9,892 nucleotides of DNA from Opitutales bacterium (GCA_007132315.1 SLOW01000073.1:1-9892); one strand, 5' to 3'; shown: positions 1 to 6,746, counted from the first letter of the stretch. Program-made: numbers and translations. Notes: generated by a model from the sequence alone, not told the origin.

Positions 1-753
1 ATGAACAACGGGCGGGTGTACGTGGAAAAGGTGTACGAAATTCCCGAAGGCACCCGCACCTCCAAGGGACGCTCCCTGGCCAACGTCCTGTCGCTGCAAA
101 AGGACGAGCGCATCGCCACCATGATTTGCGTGAAGGAGTTCTCGGCGGACCGCCACCTCGTCATGGCGACGAAGCACGGCATCGTCAAGAAGACCAACCT
201 CAGTGAATACGTGAACTACCGCAAGGGCGGCATCATCGGCATCAAGATCGACGAGGACGACCGGCTAATCGCCGTTCGCCTGACCAACGGCGACAACGAA
301 ATCGTCATGGTCACTCACCACGGCATGTCGATCCGCTTTCACGAAAACGATCTCCGCGACCAGGGCCGCGCCACCCGCGGCGTGCGGGGAATCAAATTGA
401 AAAAGAACGACTCGGTGGAGATCATCGAAATCGTCGAGTCCGACGCCACCCTGCTGATCGCCGGAGAAAACGGTCTGGGAAAACGGACGCAGTTCGCCGA
501 ATACCGCACCCAGTCCCGCGGGGGCAGCGGCATTATCGCCATCCGTTCTTCCAATGTCGCCGGCGCGCTCAGCGTCAAAGAAGACGACGAAATCATGCTC
601 CTGACTTCCAGCGGCCAAACGGTACGCTGCCCGGTCAAGGACATTCGCGTCATCGGCCGCACGACCCGGGGCGTCAAACTCATCAATCTCGGCGAGGAGG
701 ACAAACTGATCGGCATTGCGCGCATCGTGGACATCGACGCGGAAGAGGCCTGA
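1..753 (+). CDS. gyrA: DNA gyrase subunit A, C-terminal part (5' end outside window)
   Basis: This is the C-terminal beta-pinwheel domain of GyrA, which wraps DNA and lets gyrase introduce negative supercoils using ATP together with GyrB. The 250 visible residues show blade repeats typical of the domain: GIVKKTNLSEY with a following KGG (residues 60-77), GMSIRF with RATRGVRG (108-130), GLGKRTQFAEY with SRGG (158-175) and GQTVRCPVKDIR with TTRGVK (205-226). The opening NNGRVYVEKVYEIPEGTRT matches the family segment that normally reads like TNxGRVYxLKVYEIPE, so the ATG at position 1 is an internal methionine and not a start. The catalytic tyrosine domain and the GyrA box lie upstream, out of view. 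There is no long acidic tail; the protein ends in DIDAEEA. GyrA is preferred over ParC because the blades are regular and the VYEIPE segment is gyrase-like. Identification is firm; the missing 5' part simply reflects the window edge. Confidence 0.96.
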   Translation: MNNGRVYVEKVYEIPEGTRTSKGRSLANVLSLQKDERIATMICVKEFSADRHLVMATKHGIVKKTNLSEYVNYRKGGIIGIKIDEDDRLIAVRLTNGDNEIVMVTHHGMSIRFHENDLRDQGRATRGVRGIKLKKNDSVEIIEIVESDATLLIAGENGLGKRTQFAEYRTQSRGGSGIIAIRSSNVAGALSVKEDDEIMLLTSSGQTVRCPVKDIRVIGRTTRGVKLINLGEEDKLIGIARIVDIDAEEA

Positions 754-758
754 CCGCT

Positions 759-790
759 CCGGCTTGCCGGACGCGGTTCCGGGCCGGAAC
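759..790 (+). terminator. Tandem short hairpins just after gyrA, possible weak terminator
   Basis: Two GC-rich inverted repeats follow the gyrA stop within 40 bases: CCGGC/GCCGG at 759-770 and GTTCCG/CGGAAC with a 3-base loop at 776-790. Neither is followed by a T run, so a canonical intrinsic terminator is not shown. The rest of the 754-966 gap contains a 10-bp perfect palindrome at 897-906 and a T5 run at 917-921 but no gene that I can support. Confidence 0.3.
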
Positions 791-966
791 TCGCAGCGTG
801 CATTCAATTCCCAGGCACGAATCGATCCGCTGCTCGCAAGTTTCCATCTTGACCTTTCGTCACACAAAGCGCCTACTGGCAACGATCGAAGAACCTTGCG
901 GCCGCACCTTCCAAGCTTTTTCGCCCCCGAAGGCGCCAATCATCCACTAACCAAGAAAAACAAACC

Positions 967-1500
967 ATGAAAAAACTCCTGATCACCGTCTCATTTCTGC
1001 TGGTAACACACATGGCGATGGCCGACCGTCCCTTCCAGGCGGCTCTGACCCCCGACATCGCCATCGTCCCACGCGGCGAATCCGTCCGCGGCGTCGCTCT
1101 CAATATCTGGGGTGAAAACGAAGTCTCCGGTCTCAGCTTCGGCTTCGTCAACGGCCACGTCGGCGACAGTTTCGGCTTGAGCTGGTCCTACATCGGCACC
1201 TACGCGGAGAACTACACCGGTGTCATCTGGGGGGGCTTTTTCGCCCACACCACCGGTGATGTCGTCGGCTGGCAATCCGGGATGGTCAATATTTCCCGCG
1301 GCACCATGACCGGCCTCCAATCGGGCCTGGTCAACTGGGGTAACGACGTCAAAGGCGTCCAGTTCGGTTTGGTCAACTACACCAACAGCCTCCAGGGCGT
1401 CCAGATCGGGCTCGCCAACATCGTCCGCGACAACGCCTGGTTCACTGAACTCCCGCGCGAACTGGCGCAGGGATTCCCGTTCGTCAACTGGTCCTTCTAA
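967..1500 (+). CDS. Secreted repeat protein of LA_2272-like surface type
   Basis: A 177-residue exported protein of unknown function. It starts with a clear Sec signal peptide (MKKLL, hydrophobic core, A17-M18-A19 before D20), so the ATG at 967 is well placed although no strong Shine-Dalgarno precedes it. The C-terminal half consists of four back-to-back 14-residue repeats at residues 100-113, 114-127, 128-141 and 142-155, with consensus xxGhQxGLVNxxxx (for example MTGLQSGLVNWGND). More divergent copies are visible earlier, such as VSGLSFGFVNGHVG at 53-66 and YTGVIWGGFF at 83-92. This pattern matches the 'surface repeat' proteins annotated as LA_2272 family in Leptospira, Bacteroidetes and Verrucomicrobia. 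Small residues alternating with hydrophobic ones suggest a beta structure, either a barrel-like wall or a solenoid, probably at the cell envelope. It stands alone between gyrA and a strong terminator, so it is probably monocistronic. Family assignment rests on the repeat pattern; the role is unknown. Confidence 0.85.
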   Translation: MKKLLITVSFLLVTHMAMADRPFQAALTPDIAIVPRGESVRGVALNIWGENEVSGLSFGFVNGHVGDSFGLSWSYIGTYAENYTGVIWGGFFAHTTGDVVGWQSGMVNISRGTMTGLQSGLVNWGNDVKGVQFGLVNYTNSLQGVQIGLANIVRDNAWFTELPRELAQGFPFVNWSF

Positions 1501-1532
1501 TTCGGCTGCGATCATAAACTTTCGACAGAAAG

Positions 1533-1561
1533 AGAGGCGTCCTTCGGGACGCCTCTTTTTT
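1533..1561 (+). terminator. Strong intrinsic terminator after the repeat protein
   Basis: A perfect 10-bp stem (AGAGGCGTCC at 1533-1542 with its complement at 1547-1556) is closed by a C(TTCG)G tetraloop, which is an exceptionally stable RNA loop, and runs straight into TTTTTT at 1556-1561. It lies 32 bases after the stop codon at 1500 and cleanly ends that transcript before the hydrolase gene. Confidence 0.95.
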
Positions 1562-1662
1562 GTGCTCCCCGGCCCGGAACGGGCATCGCGTCGTTTGACG
1601 GGCTGGACGGTCGTGCGCAAGAATCGGCCCGTTACACCAAACGTCGACTCATCGGTTACACC

Positions 1663-2667
1663 ATGCCCGTGATCGAACACTCAACACACCGACCGTCCCG
1701 CCTGTTCAACAGCGGCCACTGGCAGACGATCTGGCCCGCACTGTGGCCCCCGCCCGCCGCGCCGCCGCCCGAACCCGAACGGATACCCACCGAAGACGGG
1801 GATTTCCTCGACCTCGACTGGCGCCGTTCCGGCAACCGGCGCGTCGCCGTGATCTCCCACGGTCTCGAAGGGTCCAGTCGGGCCGGTTACGTTCGGGGTA
1901 TGGCCGCGGCACTGTTGCATGCGGGATGGGACGTGCTGGCCTGGAGTTTCCGCGGCTGCGGGCGGGATCCCAACCTCCTGCCCATCCTCTACCACAGCGG
2001 AAAAACCGACGACCTGCGCCAGGTGATCGCCCGCGCCGCGCGCGATTATTCCGGTCTCGGCCTCGTCGGATTCAGCCTCGGCGGGAACCTGACCTTGAAA
2101 TACCTCGGAGAAGCCCCCGACGCCGTCGAGCCCGGGATTGCCGCCGCCGTGACCTTTTCCGTGCCCTGCGATCTCGAAGCCGCCGCGCGGCGACTCGCAC
2201 AGCCGTCAAATCGGCTCTACAACCAACGCTTTCTGAGATCCCTGCGCGGCAAGGTCCGCGAAAAAGCCCGTCAATTCCCCGAACGGATCGATACGCGGGA
2301 TTTGCGGCGGGTGCGGACATTTCGCGCGTTCGACGATCGTTACACCGCTCCGCTTCACGGCTTCCGCGATGCCGTTGACTACTGGAAACAGTGCGGCAGC
2401 CGCCAGTTCCTTCCCGCCATCCACGTGCCGACTCTTCTCGTCAACGCCCGCAACGATCCATTTCTCGCACCGGAGTGCTTCCCCTTCCGGGAGGCCGAGG
2501 ACAATCCGGCGTTTTATCTCGAAACCCCGCCGGGCGGCGGTCATGTCGGTTTCGCCTCGTTTCCCCCGCGCGGTCCGCGCTGGTCGGAACGCCGCGCAGT
2601 CGAGTTTCTCAATACGGTAAAACCTGATCTCAAATGCGAGCGAGGCGAGGCCTCGGGCCAGGAATGA
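1663..2667 (+). CDS. YheT-family alpha/beta hydrolase
   Basis: A 334-residue cytosolic alpha/beta hydrolase of the YheT/ABHD1-3 group (COG0429). The true substrate is generally unknown; lipid or short-chain ester hydrolysis is the usual guess. Family landmarks occur in order: SGHWQTIWPAL near the N-terminus (17-27), HGLEGSS (66-72, oxyanion region), FRGCG with the family's YHSG (96-100 and 110-113), the nucleophile elbow GFSLGGN with Ser138 (136-142), NARNDPF with Asp265 (261-267) and GGGHVGF with His294 (291-297). So the Ser-Asp-His triad is complete and the length is normal for the family. A proline-rich stretch at 29-38 (PPPAAPPPEP) links the N-terminal segment to the core. The ATG at 1663 gives the expected N-terminus but no clear Shine-Dalgarno is visible. 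The gene is single, placed after a strong terminator, so it probably has its own promoter in 1562-1662. The C-terminal tail after about residue 320 is not conserved-looking. Confidence 0.93.
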   Translation: MPVIEHSTHRPSRLFNSGHWQTIWPALWPPPAAPPPEPERIPTEDGDFLDLDWRRSGNRRVAVISHGLEGSSRAGYVRGMAAALLHAGWDVLAWSFRGCGRDPNLLPILYHSGKTDDLRQVIARAARDYSGLGLVGFSLGGNLTLKYLGEAPDAVEPGIAAAVTFSVPCDLEAAARRLAQPSNRLYNQRFLRSLRGKVREKARQFPERIDTRDLRRVRTFRAFDDRYTAPLHGFRDAVDYWKQCGSRQFLPAIHVPTLLVNARNDPFLAPECFPFREAEDNPAFYLETPPGGGHVGFASFPPRGPRWSERRAVEFLNTVKPDLKCERGEASGQE

Positions 2668-2729
2668 CGACACCGCAGAGACGGGATGAGCGCAGAGCTC
2701 AACGAACAGAGAATCGTCTTTCTCGATAA

Positions 2730-2766
2730 GCCGTTGTCGCCCGGCACGGGACCGGACGACAACGGC
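2730..2766. terminator. 10-bp inverted repeat between convergent gene ends
   Basis: GCCGTTGTCG at 2730-2739 pairs perfectly with 2757-2766, and a small CCCG/CGGG hairpin sits inside the loop (2740-2750). It lies 62 bases after the hydrolase stop on the + strand and only 7 bases past the stop of the GH16 remnant on the - strand. The - strand side continues into TTAT and so looks slightly more like the old terminator of the GH16 gene; there is no long T run on either side. It could act as a bidirectional transcript end. Confidence 0.5.
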
Positions 2767-2773
2767 GGGCTCA

Positions 2774-2911
2774 TCAATCAATCGGCACCTGTTGCCAGAC
2801 CCGAACCCAGTCGGCGCGATACTCGGTCGGGTAATCGGCTGGATCAGCCGCACCCGGCCAGCCGCCGACCGCGAGGTTGAGAATAAGATATTGATTCGCC
2901 GGCTGACAACT
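2774..2911 (-). pseudogene. C-terminal remnant of a glycoside hydrolase family 16 gene
   Basis: Read on the - strand, about 45 codons ending at the TGA on 2774-2776 encode QYLILNLAVGGWPG (codons down from 2893), then ADYPTEYRADWVRVWQQ and a PID end. This is the hallmark C-terminal segment of GH16 beta-glucanases/laminarinases, where LILNLAVGG and the final YVRVY strand belong to the beta-jelly-roll. The frame is closed upstream by TAG at 2912-2914. Further upstream the same frame carries no recognisable GH16 sequence; in particular the catalytic ExDxxE region is absent. It instead runs through a dispersed repeat (3030-3073). So the gene has lost its first 200 or more residues, probably by deletion or insertion near the repeat. 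The peptide match is from memory of the family, without a search. It cannot be a working enzyme. Confidence 0.72.
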
Positions 2912-3029
2912 CTACGACAACTCGAATCGTTGACGCCAAAGCAACGCCCGTTGGAACCGCTGCCGGTAGTTGCCTGCTTCATACTCGGTTCGGAATCCGC
3001 ATGCTTTCCGCAGCGGTTTTGCTACCGGA

Positions 3030-3073
3030 GCGCTCTCGTGCCACCGCAATCGACAGCTAAAGCCCGTCGCTCC
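3030..3073 (-). repeat. Dispersed repeat, copy 2 (inverted relative to 4289-4332)
   Basis: The reverse complement of this 44-base block matches 4289-4332 at 41 of 44 positions, and the three differences are all C-to-T. The core CGACGGGCTTTAGCTGTCG can fold on itself and keeps its pairing through a G-U wobble where the other copy has G-C, as expected for a REP-like structured repeat. Looser similarity continues past the block with small gaps. The copy lies just upstream of the GH16 stub. Confidence 0.85.
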
Positions 3074-3120
3074 TATTGCCGCCATCAGCAGCCACTTGTA
3101 ACCCCTACAGTTTCAAAAAT

Positions 3121-3300
3121 TTGTCATACTAAATCGACTACAATATATTGACAACAGCAATTTGGCGCCAGATAAATTAAATTGCCTTAAGCAAATTCGA
3201 TGATCCTGAGAGCCATTGAACATGAGATTTTTCCTAACCACTAATTTCCACTGATTCTCACTAATTCAGGATTTCAGGAAGATAGATTGGATTAGTGAAA
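3121..3300. other. AT-rich non-coding patch
   Basis: This stretch is about 34% GC (62 G/C of 180 by hand count), against about 60% in a sampled line of the neighbouring hydrolase gene. It holds no open frame that looks like a protein. A 7-bp inverted repeat GCAATTT/AAATTGC (3157-3163 and 3179-3185) brackets a GGCGCC site. The sharp change in composition suggests foreign or non-coding origin, and it leads into the ATTAGTG array. Together with the features listed between 2730 and 3442, this accounts for the roughly 840 bases between the hydrolase and the oxidoreductase. Confidence 0.6.
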
Positions 3301-3320
3301 ATTAGTGCCAATTAGTGGTT
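3236..3320. repeat. Inverted array of CACTAAT / ATTAGTG decamers
   Basis: The left arm (3236-3265) is three decamers each ending in CACTAAT or CACTGAT. The right arm (3291-3320) is three decamers each beginning with ATTAGTG. The arms are reverse complements at 26 of 30 positions and are separated by a 25-base spacer (3266-3290) that contains a short TCAGGA direct repeat. The result is both a 10-base-period tandem repeat and a large potential hairpin. It encodes nothing and is not a CRISPR array because there are no unique spacers of regular size. A short mobile or amplifying intergenic element is the likeliest nature. Confidence 0.88.
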
Positions 3321-3402
3321 TAAACTTTCTTTCCACCGGTTGGCTTGGCAGGTCGGGTCGTTCATCAAACAGCCTACGGTTTGCAAAATTAGGGTAACAT
3401 CC

Positions 3403-3442
3403 GCGCTACGCGCACTTCAGCCGCGGTCGTGTCGATCACGAC
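3403..3442. repeat. Pair of short palindromes
   Basis: GCGC-TAC-GCGC at 3403-3413 is followed by GTCGTG/CACGAC with a 5-base loop at 3426-3442. The linking bases TTCAGCCGCGGT (3416-3427) recur in inverted form at 4345-4356, next to the dispersed repeat copy 1. They lie beyond the 3' end of the - strand oxidoreductase and could be a REP-like element or its transcript end, but no T run supports a classical terminator. Confidence 0.4.
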
Positions 3443-3508
3443 AGCGTTTTCGGTGTCAGGACCTCGCGCGTATTGACAATTCTATTGCAAATCGCGCCGC
3501 GTTCCTTG

Positions 3509-4168
3509 TCAGAGCGAACGCAAGGCTTCCCGCAACGGCGTCTCCCCCTCGAACAGGGTGAACGTCTTGCCGACGGTGGCGGGCTCGTCGAGGCACGCGG
3601 CCAGGGCGGCCGCCAGGTTGTCGCGCGAAGTCTTGGACGAGCCATCGGGCTCCTGTGCGGTTTGCAAACTCACCGCAACCCGGCCGCTGCCGGCGTCCTC
3701 GGTCAAACCGCCCGGACAGATAATCGTCCAATCCAGGGGCTCCGGCAGCACCTCGTGTATCGAACGCAGAAAATCATCCGCCGCGCCCTTGGCCCGGTGG
3801 TAATGCTTGATGGGGGACTCGCTTGCGACGTCGGCGCGGAACGAGGAAAGCATCACATAGCGCCGCGCCCCGTTGACCGCCGCGGTCACCATCGACCGGA
3901 TCGCGCCCACGTGGTCCACCAACACGGTCTTGTCCTTGCCGGTTTTGGATCCCGAGCCCGCGGCAAAGATCACCGCGTCACACCCACGCACGGCGTGATC
4001 GATCGGGTACTCCAGATCACCCAAAACGGTCGGCACCCCCATGGCGTCGAAGGAGTCCTTCTGCGCGGGCGATCGAATGAGGGCCAGCGGCTCGTGCGAT
4101 CCCGCTTTCAGCGTCTCAACCACCCGCCGGCCGGTTTTTCCGTTTGCTCCGATTACCAGTACCTTCAT
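3509..4168 (-). CDS. NAD(P)-binding oxidoreductase, YhfK-like atypical SDR
   Basis: A 219-residue protein of the NAD(P)H-binding family (atypical short-chain dehydrogenase, PF13460-like). The N-terminal MKVLVIGANGKTG gives the GxxGxxG dinucleotide-binding loop directly after strand 1, and Arg32 after strand 2 (ALIRSP) is compatible with NADP preference. Further landmarks are GDLEYP at about 50-55, CDAVIFAAGSGSKTGKDKT (63-81) and CPGGLTEDAGSG (150-161), all very close to Bacillus YhfK, as is the ending FEGETPLREALRSL. An active-site YxxxK can be read as YHRAK in the HYHRAKGAADD stretch. Substrate is unknown; many relatives act as NADPH sensors or reduce small carbonyls. The ATG on 4166-4168 is preceded by GAGCGAG, a weak Shine-Dalgarno. 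It is the only intact - strand gene in the window and is flanked by intergenic repeats on both sides, so it is probably transcribed alone. Confidence 0.92.
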   Translation of the reverse strand: MKVLVIGANGKTGRRVVETLKAGSHEPLALIRSPAQKDSFDAMGVPTVLGDLEYPIDHAVRGCDAVIFAAGSGSKTGKDKTVLVDHVGAIRSMVTAAVNGARRYVMLSSFRADVASESPIKHYHRAKGAADDFLRSIHEVLPEPLDWTIICPGGLTEDAGSGRVAVSLQTAQEPDGSSKTSRDNLAAALAACLDEPATVGKTFTLFEGETPLREALRSL

Positions 4169-4288
4169 ATCTCGCTCAGTGTTTCACGCCACGCTGCAAC
4201 AGCAAACCGTCTCACGCAAACCCAAACCCTCCGCCTGCAACCGCGCCACGAACCAGTGATGTCCGGAGGGACGCGGACGACTGCAACC

Positions 4289-4332
4289 GGAGCGACGGGC
4301 TTCAGCCGTCGATTGCGGCGGCACGAGAGCGC
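4289..4332 (+). repeat. Dispersed repeat, copy 1
   Basis: This block pairs with 3030-3073 (41 of 44 identical, opposite orientation). CGACGG/CCGTCG forms a small stem at its left end, and TTCAGCCG (4301-4308) is mirrored by CGGCTGAA at 4349-4356, so a longer hairpin of about 56 bases is possible. It occupies the centre of the 331-base gap between the oxidoreductase start and the receptor start. The rest of that gap (4169-4280) shows only a short repeated CTGCAACCG (4235-4243 and 4281-4289). Confidence 0.85.
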
Positions 4333-4442
4333 CACGCTCGCGGAACCGCGGCTGAAAGGGCGACCGAAGGCCATGCGATGCGAGGCATTGTCGAGTGACA
4401 CACGCTGCACAAGAGGGCTTGTGCCGGTCGAGAAAATTTTAT

Positions 4443-4456
4443 TTTGAATACTCAAA
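4443..4456. promoter_or_regulatory. AT-rich near-palindrome upstream of receptor, candidate operator
   Basis: TTTGA-ATAC-TCAAA is a dyad with 5-bp perfect arms, extendable to 14 of 18 matching positions at 4441-4458. It lies 44 bases before the ATG of the TonB-dependent receptor and overlaps a possible -35 box, a classic place for a repressor such as Fur or Zur. It does not match a known Zur or Fur consensus well, so the regulator is only guessed from the receptor's likely metal role. Confidence 0.35.
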
Positions 4457-4474
4457 TTGTTGTTGACTTACTAT
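4444..4474 (+). promoter_or_regulatory. Possible sigma70-type promoter for the receptor
   Basis: TTGAAT (4444-4449) and TACTAT (4469-4474) resemble -35 and -10 boxes separated by 19 bases, slightly longer than ideal. A TTGACT at 4462-4467 is an alternative -35 but has no good -10 partner before the ATG. The surrounding AT-rich stretch (4434-4480) supports promoter activity in this GC-rich genome. Confidence 0.35.
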
Positions 4475-4499
4475 CAAAGTGTGGAATTGGTCGGCCTTT

Positions 4500-6746
4500 A
4501 TGAAAATCCGAACAATTGTCCTGGCATGGTATCTCTGGGCATTGACGGCGTTCGCTGTGAATGGGGCCGATGAAGCGCCTTCGCGTGAAGGCAGCGGTGC
4601 TGCGGTTTCGGATGCGGTCGCGGCGGAAGCCGGCGACGTTTTCGACATGCCGGCCTACCGGGTGGTGGGCGGTCCGCTGGCGCGCGGCCCCGGAGAGTAC
4701 GCCCAACCGGTTACCCGGCTCGAAGACCGGGAGCTGCAGCGGCGTCTGGATGCCTCGCTGGGCGAGACCTTGACGGGCCTGCCGGGCGTCTCCAGCACCA
4801 ACTACTTTCCTGGCGCCAGCCGTCCGATCATACGGGGATTCAGCAACTTCCGCGTTCGGGTCCTCGAAGCGGGGCTGGATCCGCTGGACGCCTCCGTCGG
4901 CAGTCTCGATCACGCCGTGGCGATTGAGCCTTACCGGGTGGACAGCGTCGAAATCATTCGCGGGCCGGGGGCGTTGCTTTACGGCGGCGGTGCGGTCGGG
5001 GGTGCGGTCAACGTAACCGATTCCATGACGCCCCGGGCGCTGGGAACCGAGCCGGTGGAGGGGGTTTTCACCGGCGTCGCGGATGGCTCCAACGACGGCG
5101 TCACCGGTGCGTTCCGGACGCAGGTGAACGCCGATAACGTGGCCCTCGCCTTCGGCGGCCTGAAGCGGCGAAGCGGAGACCTGCGCATTCCCGAATTCGG
5201 GGCGACAGACCCCGAGCTGCGGGAAGACCAGCCGTCGGGACGCTTGCCGAACAGCCATGTCAATACGGACGAGTTTTTTGTCGGCGCCAGCCGGTTTTTC
5301 GACAACGGGTACGTGGGTGTGGCGGTGAGCCGCTTTGGGACGGATTACGGACTCGGGCGGGAGGTTGAACAGGAAGCCGTCGGTCGCGACGCCCAAGGGC
5401 GGTTGATCGTGAACCGTGAATTCGACGATTTCGTGACCATCGACCTGGACCGCAAGCGTCTCGATCTGCGCTCGGAGATCGACACCGGAGGCGATGTGTT
5501 CGAGCGGGCCGACTTCCGCCTGGGGATTGGCGATTACGTGCATCACGAGCTGGAAGACGGCGTCATCGAAACCACGTTCCAAAACCGAGGCTTCGATTCG
5601 CGCCTGGAGTTGTCGCACCGGCCGCTGGGCGAGATCGAAGGCGGTGTCGGTGTCGATGCTTCGCGCAGCCGCTTCTCCGCCACCGGCGACGAAGCATTCC
5701 TGCGTCCGACACGCACCTGGAAAGGAGGGGTGTTTTCCTTTCAGGAATGGGAACGGGAACCGGTGACGCTCCAATTCGGCGCACGCGCCGAGCACCGGCA
5801 TATTCGTCCCGAACTGTTCGAACGCGACGAGATCACCTCGAATACCGAACGCCCCGACGACTACCGGAAAACCGGCGTCAGCGGCGCCGTCGGCGTGATC
5901 TGGGAATTCGTCGAGGCGCACGAGACAGCAGTCAACCTGAGCTACACGGAACGTCTCTTCAACGCGCAGGAGCTCTATGCCGACGGGCCTCACGTGGGGA
6001 CCTTCGCTTACGAATTGAGCGATCACGTCGAGACCGGAAACTTCGATCGCGAGCGCTCGATCGGGCTGGATGCGGCGCTGCGCCGCAAAACCGGGCGTAT
6101 TTCCGGAGACCTGAGCGGATTCGTCCAGTTTTTCCCGGACTTCGTCAGCCTGCGGCGAACGGACGAACTGGCTTTCGAGAACCAGGACGGCAGCTTCGAT
6201 ATCCGGCGGCGCGAGGAAGTGGACGATGCCTACCTGCAAGGGCGTCAGGCGGACGGGGAGGATAACGAGTTCTTGGATGTAACGCGGTACCAATTGACCG
6301 AAGCGCTCGTTGTGGGTGCGGAAGCGGAAGTCGTCATCGCGCTGAAGGAAGCGTTGACGCCCGCGGACGACTCCCTCGACTGGATCCTGCGCTCGGATTG
6401 GGTGCGGGCGCGCGATCTCGACGCAGGCGAACCCTTGTCCCGTATTCCGCCGATCCGTTTGGGCACGGAGCTGCTCTGGCAACACCGCGGATTCTTCGCT
6501 TCGGCCGATCTGCTCCGCGTCCTGCGCGCGACCCGGACCGCACCGCATGAAACCTCGACCCCGGGACACACACTCGTCGGCGCCGGATTCGGCTACCGCG
6601 AGACGTTCCGCTCGGTTACCTGGGACGCGTTCTTTCGCCTCGAAAACATCCTCGATGAGGAAGCGCGCAACCACACCTCGTTCGTCAAAGACCTGGCCCC
6701 CCTGCCTGGTCGTCACGCGCGGGTGGGACTGCGGATGGCGTTCTGA
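4500..6746 (+). CDS. TonB-dependent outer-membrane receptor, ZnuD-like
   Basis: A 748-residue outer-membrane receptor with an N-terminal plug and a 22-strand-type barrel, importing a ligand with energy from TonB-ExbB-ExbD. I start it at the ATG on 4500 because that gives a normal signal peptide (MKIRTIVLAW..., TAFA or NGA cleavage near 19-23). A GTG at 4479 would add seven odd residues. A TonB-box-like DVFDMPAYRVV lies at 46-56, followed by the plug with LPGVSSTNY, PIIRGF and EIIRGPGALLYGGGAVGGAVNV (about 94-172). The barrel contains HHELEDGVIETTF and ELSHRPLGEIEGGVGV, the TERLFNAQELYADGPHVGTFAYE segment, and the closing NHTSFVKDLAPLPGRHARVGL with terminal Phe. These match ZnuD-type zinc receptors of Neisseria and relatives, though no His-rich loop is visible, so zinc is an inference. 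The next genes encode TonB energisers, suggesting functional linkage. Substrates such as haem or other metals remain possible. Confidence 0.92.
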   Translation: MKIRTIVLAWYLWALTAFAVNGADEAPSREGSGAAVSDAVAAEAGDVFDMPAYRVVGGPLARGPGEYAQPVTRLEDRELQRRLDASLGETLTGLPGVSSTNYFPGASRPIIRGFSNFRVRVLEAGLDPLDASVGSLDHAVAIEPYRVDSVEIIRGPGALLYGGGAVGGAVNVTDSMTPRALGTEPVEGVFTGVADGSNDGVTGAFRTQVNADNVALAFGGLKRRSGDLRIPEFGATDPELREDQPSGRLPNSHVNTDEFFVGASRFFDNGYVGVAVSRFGTDYGLGREVEQEAVGRDAQGRLIVNREFDDFVTIDLDRKRLDLRSEIDTGGDVFERADFRLGIGDYVHHELEDGVIETTFQNRGFDSRLELSHRPLGEIEGGVGVDASRSRFSATGDEAFLRPTRTWKGGVFSFQEWEREPVTLQFGARAEHRHIRPELFERDEITSNTERPDDYRKTGVSGAVGVIWEFVEAHETAVNLSYTERLFNAQELYADGPHVGTFAYELSDHVETGNFDRERSIGLDAALRRKTGRISGDLSGFVQFFPDFVSLRRTDELAFENQDGSFDIRRREEVDDAYLQGRQADGEDNEFLDVTRYQLTEALVVGAEAEVVIALKEALTPADDSLDWILRSDWVRARDLDAGEPLSRIPPIRLGTELLWQHRGFFASADLLRVLRATRTAPHETSTPGHTLVGAGFGYRETFRSVTWDAFFRLENILDEEARNHTSFVKDLAPLPGRHARVGLRMAF

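Noticed and set aside
1..3. ATG at base 1 as the start of a short gyrase-like protein
   Set aside because: The protein begins in the middle of the GyrA beta-pinwheel, in a segment (NGRVY...VYEIPE) that is internal in all GyrA proteins; the window simply starts there.
897..921. 10-bp palindrome and T5 run as a gyrA terminator
   Set aside because: The palindrome is 10 bases away from the T run, and the only stem adjacent to the T run has four pairs; too weak to call on its own.
3030..3085. Conserved small peptide encoded by the dispersed repeat (GATGFS-like reading in both copies)
   Set aside because: Two of the three differences in the block change the amino acid, no start or ribosome site fits, and the DNA foldback explains the conservation better.
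2686..3151. Small + strand open frames after the hydrolase gene
   Set aside because: They overlap the GH16 remnant and the repeat on the opposite strand, lack ribosome sites and resemble no protein family.
3236..3320. CRISPR-like array
   Set aside because: Units are 10 bases with no unique spacers, arms are inverted to each other and no cas genes are present.
3030..4332. Composite transposon or insertion sequence
   Set aside because: The inverted 44-base blocks are not followed by target duplications that I can see, and no transposase is encoded between or beside them. REP-like repeats are the simpler reading.
3473..4447. A 324-codon + strand open frame over the oxidoreductase
   Set aside because: It is the antisense of the clearly homologous YhfK-like gene, has a non-ATG start and no domain-like sequence.
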